Assembly: GCA_036244855.1 (NCBI GenBank) | Contig: BQKZ01005465.1 | Coordinates: 1,864 to 24,937 of the forward strand | Direction of reading: 5' to 3' | Length of the DNA: 23,074 bases | Origin: Temnopleurus reevesii | Taxonomy: Eukaryota > Echinodermata > Echinoidea > Temnopleuroida > Temnopleuridae | Part shown: positions 21,501-23,074 of the stretch, one piece after another | Layout: every line of letters starts with the position of its first letter | Position numbering within the stretch: position 1 is the stretch's first letter | Position numbers and translations under genes: made by a program | The notes under the pieces: generated by a model | Databases searched by the model: none | Told to the model about the DNA's origin: nothing | The model's input: only the letters and a program-made list of their open reading frames with translations

Positions 21501-22400
21501 ATGTTCAGGATTTTAGTGTGATCGCTCTTGGAAATTGGTCTTGGACTATCTGGGTGTTTGTAGCCCTTTCAGCTATTGGAAATCTGAACGCGATCTACTT
21601 CGGTTTCTCCAGGTATACAAAAAATACTTCATTTTATTTAGATTTGCATCTGTATTATTTTATATTGTGACAAAAGTCGCAATTCAGCTTTGTTGCTTTG
21701 ATAATAATGGTGGCGATGGCGATGGCGCATAGAGCTGGGTGTAAACTACAAAATGTATATTTGAATTTTGTGAAATTTCATAATTTCTATTTTTAAACAA
21801 TTAAATATGCAAATTTATGCATGAAATCACACTTTCTGCTCTATATCAGTCGATAAAGCGCCGAAAATGTTATTTTTTGTGTGTGAATATTCTTTATTTC
21901 ATTCCTCATGACCCTACTTGAAAAGAAAGAATTCGGATGATAATTAATTTCTTATGTGTTTTGATAAATTTCTTATGTATTTTTCGACCTTTTATTTTAT
22001 ATTGTTTTTTTCGATTAAATCTATTGCAGAACATTTTTAAGCATGTTTATGCTAAATCTGAATGAAATCGCAAAAAAAATTTTTTCGCGAAAACAGTTTT
22101 AAAAGTTGCACAAGACTTCAAAGTAAAAAGTCAGCGAGTCTCGCGGTGGAAAAAAAATGCGCGTCGGAGCGATCGCGAAATTTGTGGAAGAGGGGGGCAG
22201 TCAAATTGACCCCCATAAGGTTAGACGGCTTGGTTAGATAATTCTTTGAATTACAAAATCTTAATGTATGACAATGTCTTTAACACTTCTAACTTCATTT
22301 CAGGGTGTACTATGCCGCTGCCAGAGATGGTTTATTGCCAGAGGTGATTGGGATGATCAATATAAGATACCGTACACCGCTGCCTTCCGTCATCGTTACG
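3367..22400 (+). CDS. SLC7-family amino-acid transporter light chain (8 exons, 3'-incomplete)
   Basis: Eight exons join in frame to give 368 residues of a membrane amino-acid exchanger, the catalytic light subunit of a heteromeric transporter that family members form with an SLC3 glycoprotein. A cytosolic N-terminus (1-40) precedes helix 1, which carries GTGIF (55-59), the unwound substrate-binding motif. Helices follow at about 72-93, 116-146, 165-182, 190-209, 231-247, 262-283 and 312-330. Helix 6 has FAFGGW (240-245), followed by EEIKDPERNVPLSI (253-266), a strong family signature. Cys155 lies in the helix 3-4 loop, where family members have the cysteine that disulphide-bonds the heavy chain. 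The start is the ATG at 3367 in a strong context (ACCATGG). Intron phases are 1,1,1,2,2,0,2. Full-length relatives have about 480-520 residues, so the last helices lie beyond the window. By eye it resembles LAT and y+LAT proteins most; the exact paralogue and substrate cannot be assigned. Confidence 0.93.
3572..3717. mobile_element. Short inverted-repeat element, GGGGTGTTG family, copy 1
   Basis: About 146 bases bounded by terminal inverted repeats: GGGGTGTTGTTCAAAA on the left and the reverse complement of GGGGTGTTGCTCAAAA on the right. A second copy lies at 14929-15101, which shows dispersal. It has no coding capacity, so it is a non-autonomous DNA element. Target-site duplication is unclear, possibly a few A/T bases. 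Confidence 0.75.
4271..4292. repeat. TTA microsatellite before exon 2
   Basis: TTA/ATT trinucleotide run ending about 14 bases before the intron 1 acceptor, where it may contribute to the pyrimidine-rich tract. Confidence 0.8.
4307..4630 (+). CDS. Transporter exon 2 (helices 2 and 3, start of 4)
   Basis: 324 bases, phase 1 to phase 1, codes residues 64-171 plus one base. The acceptor is GTCTGTTTCAG and the donor is TTCTTT|GTAAGT. It encodes helix 2 (GLSLVLWVICACIATCGAMC), the SGKSGGEFTFILEHFG loop and helix 3 (MWTILAIIMPAISAVQG). Cys155 is the presumed disulphide partner of the SLC3 subunit. The GC content is clearly higher than in the flanking introns, as expected for conserved coding DNA. 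Confidence 0.94.
4631..5582 (+). other. Transporter intron 2
   Basis: 952 bases. 4631-5235 shows no recognisable element. 5241-5262 is a perfect copy of 22 bases of exon 2, followed at once by a SINE-like repeat at about 5268-5460. Confidence 0.85.
5268..5460 (+). mobile_element. tRNA-derived SINE-like element, copy 1
   Basis: It begins with a tRNA-like segment (GGCGCCGTGGCGTGCG resembles an A box) and contains GGTTCGAAACC at 5346-5356, a match to the RNA polymerase III B box. The body ends with a TCTCTC-rich stretch and GAATGATACACGCC. A second copy, inverted, lies at 20645-20800 and shares this order of blocks. I infer a SINE from the box B match and dispersal; the family is not named. Confidence 0.6.
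5583..5708 (+). CDS. Transporter exon 3 (helices 4 and 5)
   Basis: 126 bases, phase 1 to phase 1, codes residues 172-213 plus one base. The acceptor is CTACGTTTCAG and the donor is AAAG|GTAACG. NCVSVKWSSRLINALTITK matches the helix 4-5 region of SLC7 light chains, where N-C-x-S/Y-V-K-W is typical. The last 34 bases and the donor form the first unit of a tandem triplication continuing into intron 3. Confidence 0.93.
5675..6150 (+). repeat. Tandem triplication of the exon 3 / intron 3 junction
   Basis: Units start at 5675, 5771 and 5863 (92-96 bases each). Each begins with exon 3 sequence GTTATTATCACGGGTCTCAT, runs through AAAG|GTAACG and ends in ATAGATATATCCAAAAT. Copy 3 is split by an inverted-repeat element at 5884-6069. 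Copies 2 and 3 keep the donor, at 5801 and 6083, but copy 2 has lost four coding bases. Use of a downstream donor would read into the TAG at 5726-5728. Confidence 0.9.
5709..6622 (+). other. Transporter intron 3
   Basis: 914 bases, from the GTAACG donor to TTTCAAATACAG. It contains the junction triplication, an inverted-repeat element with an A20 run, and at 6364-6386 a C12 run followed by A11. No gene is seen in 6150-6620. Confidence 0.85.
5884..6069. mobile_element. Short inverted-repeat element, GTCCGTG family, copy 1 (damaged right end)
   Basis: The left end GTCCGTGCTTTCACGAAG and the internal CAATGGATTTGTAGC match the intact copy at 21331-21471. At the right end the expected inverted repeat is replaced by a run of 20 A (6043-6062) before the final CCGGACG. 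It interrupts the third unit of the exon 3 junction repeat, so it inserted after the triplication. Confidence 0.75.
6623..6716 (+). CDS. Transporter exon 4 (helix 6)
   Basis: 94 bases, phase 1 in and phase 2 out. It completes Gly214 and codes residues 215-244 plus two bases of Trp245. It encodes IYSGIFAFGG, the unwound helix 6 region that forms the substrate gate in relatives. The donor is GGATG|GTAGGT at 6717. The split Trp codon is completed 10.5 kb away at 17269. Confidence 0.92.
6849..7481. mobile_element. DNA element with CCCCTGTTACACCG ends, copy 1
   Basis: 633 bases with terminal inverted repeats CCCCTGTTACACCGAAAAA (left) and TTTTTTCGGTGTAACAGGGG (right). A second copy at 19125-19749 (625 bases) has the same ends and collinear interior. 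It contains an internal perfect hairpin, CCCGAGACCACATC / GATGTGGTCTCGGG, around 7333. No transposase is encoded, so it is non-autonomous. The duplicated block discussed at 7336 starts in the apex of this hairpin. Confidence 0.8.
7336..7613. repeat. Near-identical duplication A, copy 1 (ends at an N)
   Basis: 278 bases that match 9014-9291 with five mismatches by eye. It spans the right half of the CCCCTGTT element and a reverse-transcriptase fragment. The match stops at the N at 7614. Confidence 0.9.
7498..7603 (-). pseudogene. Reverse-transcriptase C-terminal fragment, copy 1
   Basis: On the minus strand about 36 codons read GTVINGGKRRGRQ-MERWEDNIREWTGLEL and then a stop. The pattern GRRRGRQ-x-RW-x-DNI-x-EWTGL is the conserved C-terminal tail of reverse transcriptases from non-LTR elements. 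An in-frame stop lies just upstream (near 7607), so this is a relic. An equivalent lies in the second copy at 9176-9281. The fragment abuts the right end of the CCCCTGTT element. Confidence 0.7.
7614..7614. other. Single ambiguous base (N), probable contig joint
   Basis: One of only two N bases in the window. It falls exactly at the right edge of duplication A, copy 1. Some scaffolders mark joins of expected but undetected overlap with one n; that reading is inference. Confidence 0.7.
7719..7829. repeat. Fold-back repeat of GAGTGCC motifs
   Basis: An almost palindromic 111 bases starting TACTAAAAGTCAAAGAGTG and ending in CACTCTTCGGCTTTTAGTA, centred on GTCGCGGCGAC. Each arm is made of iterated AGAGTGCCGA-like 10-mers. 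Related TACTAAAATCC-AGAGGGTGCC sequence at 7842 and CTTCGGC-CACTTCGGCATTCTTTGGCA near 8268-8310 may be the ends of a larger relative. Confidence 0.7.
8528..9004. repeat. 15-16 bp degenerate minisatellite
   Basis: About 30 head-to-tail units of roughly ATTGGACGAAATGGTA, 15-16 bases each, with moderate divergence (ATTGGACC, ATTAGACG, AATGGACA variants). The right end runs straight into duplication A, copy 2. The period is not a fixed multiple of three and frames drift, so it is not coding. Confidence 0.9.
9014..9291. repeat. Near-identical duplication A, copy 2
   Basis: 278 bases matching 7336-7613 at about 98 percent by eye. Here only the right half of the CCCCTGTT element is present, beginning at the apex of its internal hairpin, next to the minisatellite. 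Confidence 0.9.
9176..9281 (-). pseudogene. Reverse-transcriptase C-terminal fragment, copy 2
   Basis: Minus-strand relic equivalent to the one at 7498-7603. Here it reads KILQGTVINGGKRRG followed by the RW-DNI-EWTG motif, closer to the usual family start of this block (ILQGTV). A TGA sits four codons before the Leu. Part of duplication A. Confidence 0.7.
9292..9560. repeat. AT-rich stretch, possible retroelement 3' tail
   Basis: Very AT-rich, with ATACAAAACAATA-like iterations that resemble the 20281-20310 stretch beside a (TTGA)n run. It may be the minus-strand tail of a non-LTR element, but no terminal structure is visible. Confidence 0.3.
10022..10225 (+). mobile_element. Short DNA element, AAAGGCCG family, copy 2
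   Basis: It begins AAAGGCCGAATTACACC, followed by TTTGCGTTTTTACCCTGCGTCGGC and the GGTTCGGCTTGCG...CCAAACGTCAGTCCACC block, as in the copy at 1687-1885. It forms the left part of duplication B. Confidence 0.65.
10037..10464. repeat. Near-identical duplication B, copy 1
   Basis: 428 bases matching 16252-16679 with a single mismatch by eye (CTATAG versus CCATAG). It covers most of an AAAGGCCG element, unique sequence and the first 75 bases of a fold-back element. Identity ends abruptly inside the fold-back arm. Confidence 0.92.
10390..10988. mobile_element. Large fold-back element, TTAAAGGG family, copy 1
   Basis: About 600 bases with ends TTAAAGGG and CCCTTTAA. Long, diverged inverted arms of about 220-250 bases share the order: GAATGAAGAAAAATCAGATG, AACAAACTG, CAAAATCGGA, AAAAGTTATGA, and a CATTCACTTxGTAC inner end. 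No ORF. Other copies are at 12118, 16605 and 20401 (one arm), with relics near 11740 and 14425. Confidence 0.8.
11408..11633. mobile_element. Palindromic element, AGCAACACGATT family (two units)
   Basis: Two inverted units. Each reads CCCGG-AGCAACACGATTCAACACGACTCTTTGTTC and then its reverse complement, and the whole is bounded by CCCCGGTCACAT and ATGTGACCGGGG. Related units form the array at 17616-18459. Confidence 0.8.
11740..12117. mobile_element. Decayed fold-back element, TTAAAGGG family
   Basis: It retains the inner ends of both arms (TTCCTTAAATTGGCAAC, ATGGAGAACT and, inverted, AGTTCTTCATGTTGG, CAATTTAA) but its right outer end is cut where the next copy begins. The left boundary is uncertain. 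Confidence 0.55.
12118..12716. mobile_element. Large fold-back element, TTAAAGGG family, copy 2
   Basis: About 599 bases from TTAAAGGGGAAACCACCC to GGTTCCTCTTTA. Both arms carry the family blocks, including GTGACGTCATGTCGGACAAC in the left arm and the matching GTTGTCCGACACGACGTTAC in the right. Confidence 0.8.
12655..12664 (-). terminator. Possible polyadenylation signal of the sulfotransferase
   Basis: The plus strand TTTATTTATT gives two overlapping AATAAA hexamers on the minus strand about 340 bases past the TGA stop. They lie in a fold-back element, so this is only a candidate. Confidence 0.3.
12999..14082 (-). CDS. Golgi-type sulfotransferase, terminal coding exon (5'-incomplete)
   Basis: About 360 residues of a sulfotransferase that would transfer sulfate from PAPS, probably to a glycan in the Golgi lumen. 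Counting from the open frame's Met at 14108, IVFLHVHKSGGSTMKGKL (73-90) is the 5'-phosphosulfate loop and LTMIRDPYDRIISAYF (149-164) the 3'-phosphate motif. The order and the later VIGVTEDFE (271-279) fit the heparan-sulfate 2-O-sulfotransferase / uronyl / galactose-3-O superfamily. Possible N-glycosylation sites are NAS, NVT and NLT. No signal anchor is present. A strong acceptor (TTTGTGTTCTTTCAAG) ends at 14083, so I place the exon start at 14082 in phase 2 and take the upstream Met as intronic; the anchor exon was not found. The HxH seen before the RDP motif in 2-O-sulfotransferases is FWGGFSFG (128-135) here. The gene lies antisense inside intron 4 of the transporter. Confidence 0.82.
14083..14098 (-). 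promoter_or_regulatory. Splice acceptor of the sulfotransferase exon
   Basis: On the minus strand TTTGTGTTCTTTCAAG is pyrimidine-rich and ends in AG directly before coding sequence TGTTTGGGACGAGC. It fits a 3' splice site better than a translation start at 14108, which would give only a nine-residue hydrophobic leader. Confidence 0.6.
14315..14416 (+). mobile_element. Non-LTR retrotransposon or SINE 3' tail with (ATCAA)n
   Basis: It contains a short hairpin-forming block (CCCATTGGAAATAAGCC / GGCTTTCATGGG) followed by AATAAATCAAATCAAATC repeats at 14388-14416. Hairpin plus short tandem tail is typical of CR1/L2-type LINE 3' ends and the SINEs they mobilise. No ORF is present, so this is a 5'-truncated copy. 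Confidence 0.6.
14425..14710. mobile_element. Interrupted fold-back arm, TTAAAGGG family
   Basis: GTGAATGAGGAGTTGTCCGG-CATGACGTCAC (14428-14460) and CGGTGTTGCCGAACGCATGG (14659-14678) are adjacent blocks in intact arms. Here about 190 unrelated AT-rich bases separate them, implying a later insertion. Confidence 0.55.
14929..15101. mobile_element. Short inverted-repeat element, GGGGTGTTG family, copy 2
   Basis: 173 bases with GGGGGTGTTGCTCAAAAG and its near inverse at the right end. It is collinear with 3572-3717 apart from a GATCGTAATTTTTT insertion and a short internal duplication of GCAGTTGATTT. It lies between the transporter intron start and the second N. Confidence 0.75.
16251..16251. 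other. Single ambiguous base (N), probable contig joint
   Basis: It falls exactly at the left edge of duplication B, copy 2, inside what should be the start of an AAAGGCCG element. Confidence 0.7.
16252..16679. repeat. Near-identical duplication B, copy 2
   Basis: 428 bases matching 10037-10464 with one mismatch by eye. It contains an AAAGGCCG element truncated by the N and the first 75 bases of the next fold-back element. Confidence 0.92.
16605..17214. mobile_element. Large fold-back element, TTAAAGGG family, copy 3
   Basis: About 610 bases from TTAAAGGGAAATC to GTTCCTCTTTAA with long inverted arms (AGTGAATGAGGAGTTGTCCG in the right arm). It ends 54 bases before exon 5. Confidence 0.8.
17269..17313 (+). 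CDS. Transporter exon 5 (45-base microexon)
   Basis: Acceptor TTTTTTCTACAG, donor GGAAAG|GTGAGG, phase 2 to phase 2. It completes Trp245 and codes ETIAMIVEEIKDPE plus two bases of Arg260. The sequence continues helix 6 and the intracellular loop exactly as in SLC7 light chains, which confirms the splice assignment across the 10.5 kb intron. Confidence 0.9.
17351..17605. mobile_element. Short inverted-repeat element, AACACTGGTG family, copy 1
   Basis: Left end CACTAGAAAAAACACTGGTG and right end CACCAGTGTTTTTGCAGTG form the terminal inverted repeats. Inner blocks AGATTCCAACTGGTGTTAAA and its inverse repeat the pattern. A right-end fragment lies at 220-275, and a split copy at 18764-18826 plus 19810-19874. 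Confidence 0.75.
17616..18459. repeat. Tandem array of about 113-base palindromic units
   Basis: Six units starting near 17616, 17743, 17858, 17971, 18236 and 18345. Each consists of CCCGGAAGCAACACGATT-(AACACGACTCTTTG), a short spacer and the inverse ending CGTGTTGCTTCCGGGCC. Units are joined by TCTACCxGTCACATAGAA. Between units 4 and 5 sits a 150-base insert with a tRNA-like B box. Confidence 0.88.
18085..18235 (+). repeat. tRNA-like spacer repeat, copy 1
   Basis: It contains GGGTTCGAATCC (B-box match) after GGTACACCAATCAATGG, then a TGTGGTTCGATTTTTCACC tail. A diverged copy at 18449-18575 lacks an intact B box (GTGGATTCAAATCC). It does not fold into a complete tRNA by eye. Confidence 0.5.
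18449..18575 (+). repeat. tRNA-like spacer repeat, copy 2
   Basis: Shares AGTACACCAATCAAAGG, TCAAATCC-CTGAGCAC and TTTGTGGTTCGATTTTTTACC with 18085-18235. It follows array unit 6, as copy 1 follows unit 4. Confidence 0.5.
18582..18647. repeat. Perfect 24-bp hairpin
   Basis: Arms 18582-18605 and 18624-18647 are exact inverse complements (TGATCTGTATACCCCTCTG...). After one mismatch they continue with CCTCT / AGAGG around a GTGTGT loop. Confidence 0.95.
18827..19809. mobile_element. GTCCGTG-family element, long copy, itself interrupted
   Basis: Terminal inverted repeats CGTTCGTGATTTCACGAAG and the inverse of CGTCCGTGTTTTCACGACG. ATTT flanks both sides. About 358 bases once the nested 625-base element is removed, longer than the 141-base copy at 21331. 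Confidence 0.7.
19125..19749. mobile_element. DNA element with CCCCTGTT ends, copy 2
   Basis: Left end CCCCTGTTAGACCGAAAAATT, right end TTTTTCGTTGGAACAGGGG, collinear with 6849-7481. It lies inside the GTCCGTG-family element. Confidence 0.8.
19899..20022 (+). CDS. Transporter exon 6 (helix 7)
   Basis: 124 bases, acceptor TTTTTTGGATAG, donor GCAGCA|GTAAGT, phase 2 to phase 0. It completes Arg260 and codes NVPLSIIISMVVITCVYLLANVSYLTILTPGQILASKAVAA. RNVPLSI and the ILASxAVA ending are conserved across SLC7 light chains. Confidence 0.93.
20253..20340 (-). mobile_element. Probable LINE 3' tail, (TCAA)n
   Basis: TTTGATTGATTGATTTTATTTCC on the plus strand is the reverse of a GGAAATAAAATCAATCAATCAA tail, typical of non-LTR elements. 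Only the terminal part is recognisable. Confidence 0.45.
20401..20607. mobile_element. Solo arm of the TTAAAGGG fold-back family
   Basis: TTAAGGGGAACCATCCC, CATTGAATGAAGAAAAATCAGG, GATCGGCAACATGGATGG and TGACGTCATGTCGGACAAC match one arm of the complete elements. The opposite arm is missing. Confidence 0.7.
20645..20800 (-). mobile_element. tRNA-derived SINE-like element, copy 2
   Basis: The reverse complement repeats the blocks of 5268-5460: ATCAAGCTGTTTGGGACAGTC, GATTTGGGTTGGTTCCTGC, GTCGCG-TCTTTCGG and GAATGATACACGCC. The B box is degraded. Confidence 0.6.
21331..21471. mobile_element. GTCCGTG-family short inverted-repeat element, intact copy
   Basis: 141 bases with ends GTCCGTGTTTTCACGAAGTG and CACTTCGTGAAAATACGGAC, about 28 bp of terminal inverted repeat including ACGGGAG / CTCCCGT. 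ATTT occurs at both flanks. It ends 37 bases before exon 7. Confidence 0.85.
21509..21612 (+). CDS. Transporter exon 7 (helix 8)
   Basis: 104 bases, acceptor TTGATGTTCAG, donor TCCAG|GTATAC, phase 0 to phase 2. It codes DFSVIALGNWSWTIWVFVALSAIGNLNAIYFGFS plus two bases of Arg336. VALSxxGxxN is a conserved helix 8 pattern in the family. Confidence 0.92.
21613..22303 (+). other. Transporter intron 7
   Basis: 691 AT-rich bases from GTATAC to AACTTCATTTCAG. No mobile element or gene recognised. Confidence 0.85.
22304..22400 (+). CDS. Transporter exon 8 (helix 8-9 loop)
   Basis: 97 bases, acceptor CTTCATTTCAG, donor TTACG|GTAAGT, phase 2 to phase 0. It completes Arg336 and codes VYYAAARDGLLPEVIGMINIRYRTPLPSVIVT, matching the R-x-x-x-x-x-x-R-x-G-x-L-P ... 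TP-x-PS block of SLC7 light chains. Retention of the next intron would reach a TGA after about 23 codons. Confidence 0.93.
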
Positions 22401-22890
22401 GTAAGTACTTGTGCCGTACGACTCCCGTCAGTCATGTGTGGCTCAGTGGGAGAGCGTTTGCCCCATTGACGGAAGGTCGTGGGTTCGATCCCCGGCCGAG
22501 TCACACCAAAGACTTATTACAATGGGAACATCTGCCTTCTTGCCAAGGAGAAGGGTACTAATAACTTGATGTTATGCAGGGCTCGTTGGAACAACAGCGA
22601 GCTTACAGCTGAATGTGGCTACCCTGGGTAAATAAGATATTATTATTATAGTTATCATTATTATATTCATCGAAAAGTGAGGTATTTAGGCGGTACGACA
22701 CCCATCCCTCATCGTAACGGTATGCGTTTATTATGTATATACGAACTTCGTCTGCCATCGGAATAGTAGGCCTATGTATTTGTTCGGTAAGACTCACATC
22801 CGTCATCGCAAAAAGATGCGTTTATGCCATGCGACTTTCGTCCGCAATCAGAAGGGTATGTAGTTATTCCATACGACTCGCTCCAGTCCG
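22386..22890 (+). repeat. Degenerate 41-48 bp tandem repeat starting in exon 8
   Basis: CATCG-like anchors at 22391, 22710, 22756, 22804 and 22845 begin units of the form CGTCATCGxxACGGTATGCGTTTATxCCATACGACTC. The first unit includes the last 15 coding bases and the GTAAGT donor. A SINE (22436-22664) separates the first unit from the rest. Confidence 0.65.
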
Positions 22891-23074
22891 TGTAACGGCC
22901 AATAATCGTTCCGTACCAATTATTTTATTACACCAACATTATGTATGATAATTCTGTGTAATAAAATTTTATCCCCTTTATCATTCTTCGGATTAGCAAT
23001 GCCCAAAGTGCGCCACCATTAGTTTACGCGGGAAGATCTAGAATTTGCCAATAAGGTGGGCAGGGGAGGGGGGG
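22401..23074 (+). other. Transporter intron 8 (runs off the window)
   Basis: It holds the SINE and tandem repeat units. No acceptor followed by transporter-like coding sequence appears before 23074, so the remaining exons lie to the right. Confidence 0.75.
22436..22664 (+). mobile_element. tRNA-derived SINE with ATT tail
   Basis: The tRNA-like head (22436-22506) has an exact A box TGGCTCAGTGG (22439-22449) and B box GGTTCGATCCC (22482-22492). GTGTGGCTC and GAGTCACAC pair at its ends. The body is followed by GTGGCTACCCTGGGTAAATAAG and TATTATTATTA. The head and CACACCAAAGACTT junction resemble SINEs widespread in marine invertebrates (Meta-SINE type); that assignment is from memory. Confidence 0.8.

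Larger units (their letters stand above)
20023..21508 (+). other. Transporter intron 6
   Basis: 1486 bases, with a LINE-type tail (20253), a single fold-back arm (20401), an inverted SINE-like copy (20645) and a short inverted-repeat element (21331). Nothing recognised in 20030-20250 or 20805-21325. Confidence 0.85.

Noticed and set aside
22436..22506. Functional tRNA gene
   Set aside because: Boxes A and B are perfect, but the anticodon arm and T stem do not pair properly and a SINE body with an ATT tail follows.
22268..22561. 97-codon frame across exon 8 and the SINE
   Set aside because: It is out of frame with the transporter and reads through a consensus donor into a SINE.

Overview
This is eukaryotic genomic DNA, most likely from a marine invertebrate deuterostome, with an echinoderm such as a sea urchin as the best guess. 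The grounds are short conserved exons in AT-rich introns, a very high load of short inverted-repeat transposons, tRNA-derived SINEs and deuterostome-type non-LTR retrotransposon tails. The species cannot be fixed from sequence alone. There are no prokaryotic operons, rRNA genes or CRISPR arrays.

The backbone is one plus-strand gene. Eight coding exons (3367-3556, 4307-4630, 5583-5708, 6623-6716, 17269-17313, 19899-20022, 21509-21612, 22304-22400) join in frame at consensus GT/AG sites. They give the first 368 residues of an SLC7-family amino-acid transporter light chain (LAT / y+LAT / b0,+AT / xCT group). The gene runs off the right edge, where about a quarter to a third of the protein and the last membrane helices would lie. 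Positions 1-3366 are upstream sequence with repeats, a CT microsatellite and a pyrimidine-rich tract against the first coding exon.

Intron 4 (6717-17268, about 10.5 kb) holds a second gene on the minus strand: the terminal coding exon (12999-14082) of a Golgi-type sulfotransferase of the heparan-sulfate 2-O-sulfotransferase superfamily. A clear splice acceptor precedes it, and its 5' exon with the membrane anchor is not identified.

Most of the remaining sequence is mobile or repetitive. There are at least six families of inverted-repeat elements, large fold-back elements of about 600 bp, palindromic tandem arrays, a 15-16 bp minisatellite, two SINE families, LINE tails and a decayed reverse-transcriptase fragment. 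Several are nested inside one another.

The most notable observations are these. (1) Two single-N positions (7614 and 16251) each sit exactly at the edge of a near-identical duplication, and the inner copies would bridge the outer contigs directly; the 8.6 kb carrying the sulfotransferase may therefore be a mis-scaffolded or alternative-haplotype contig. (2) The exon 3 / intron 3 junction is tandemly triplicated, leaving three identical 5' splice-site sequences. (3) The exon 8 donor is the first unit of another degenerate tandem repeat. (4) A perfect 22-base copy of exon 2 coding sequence lies in intron 2 against a SINE. (5) Intron 5 shows a three-level transposon nest.
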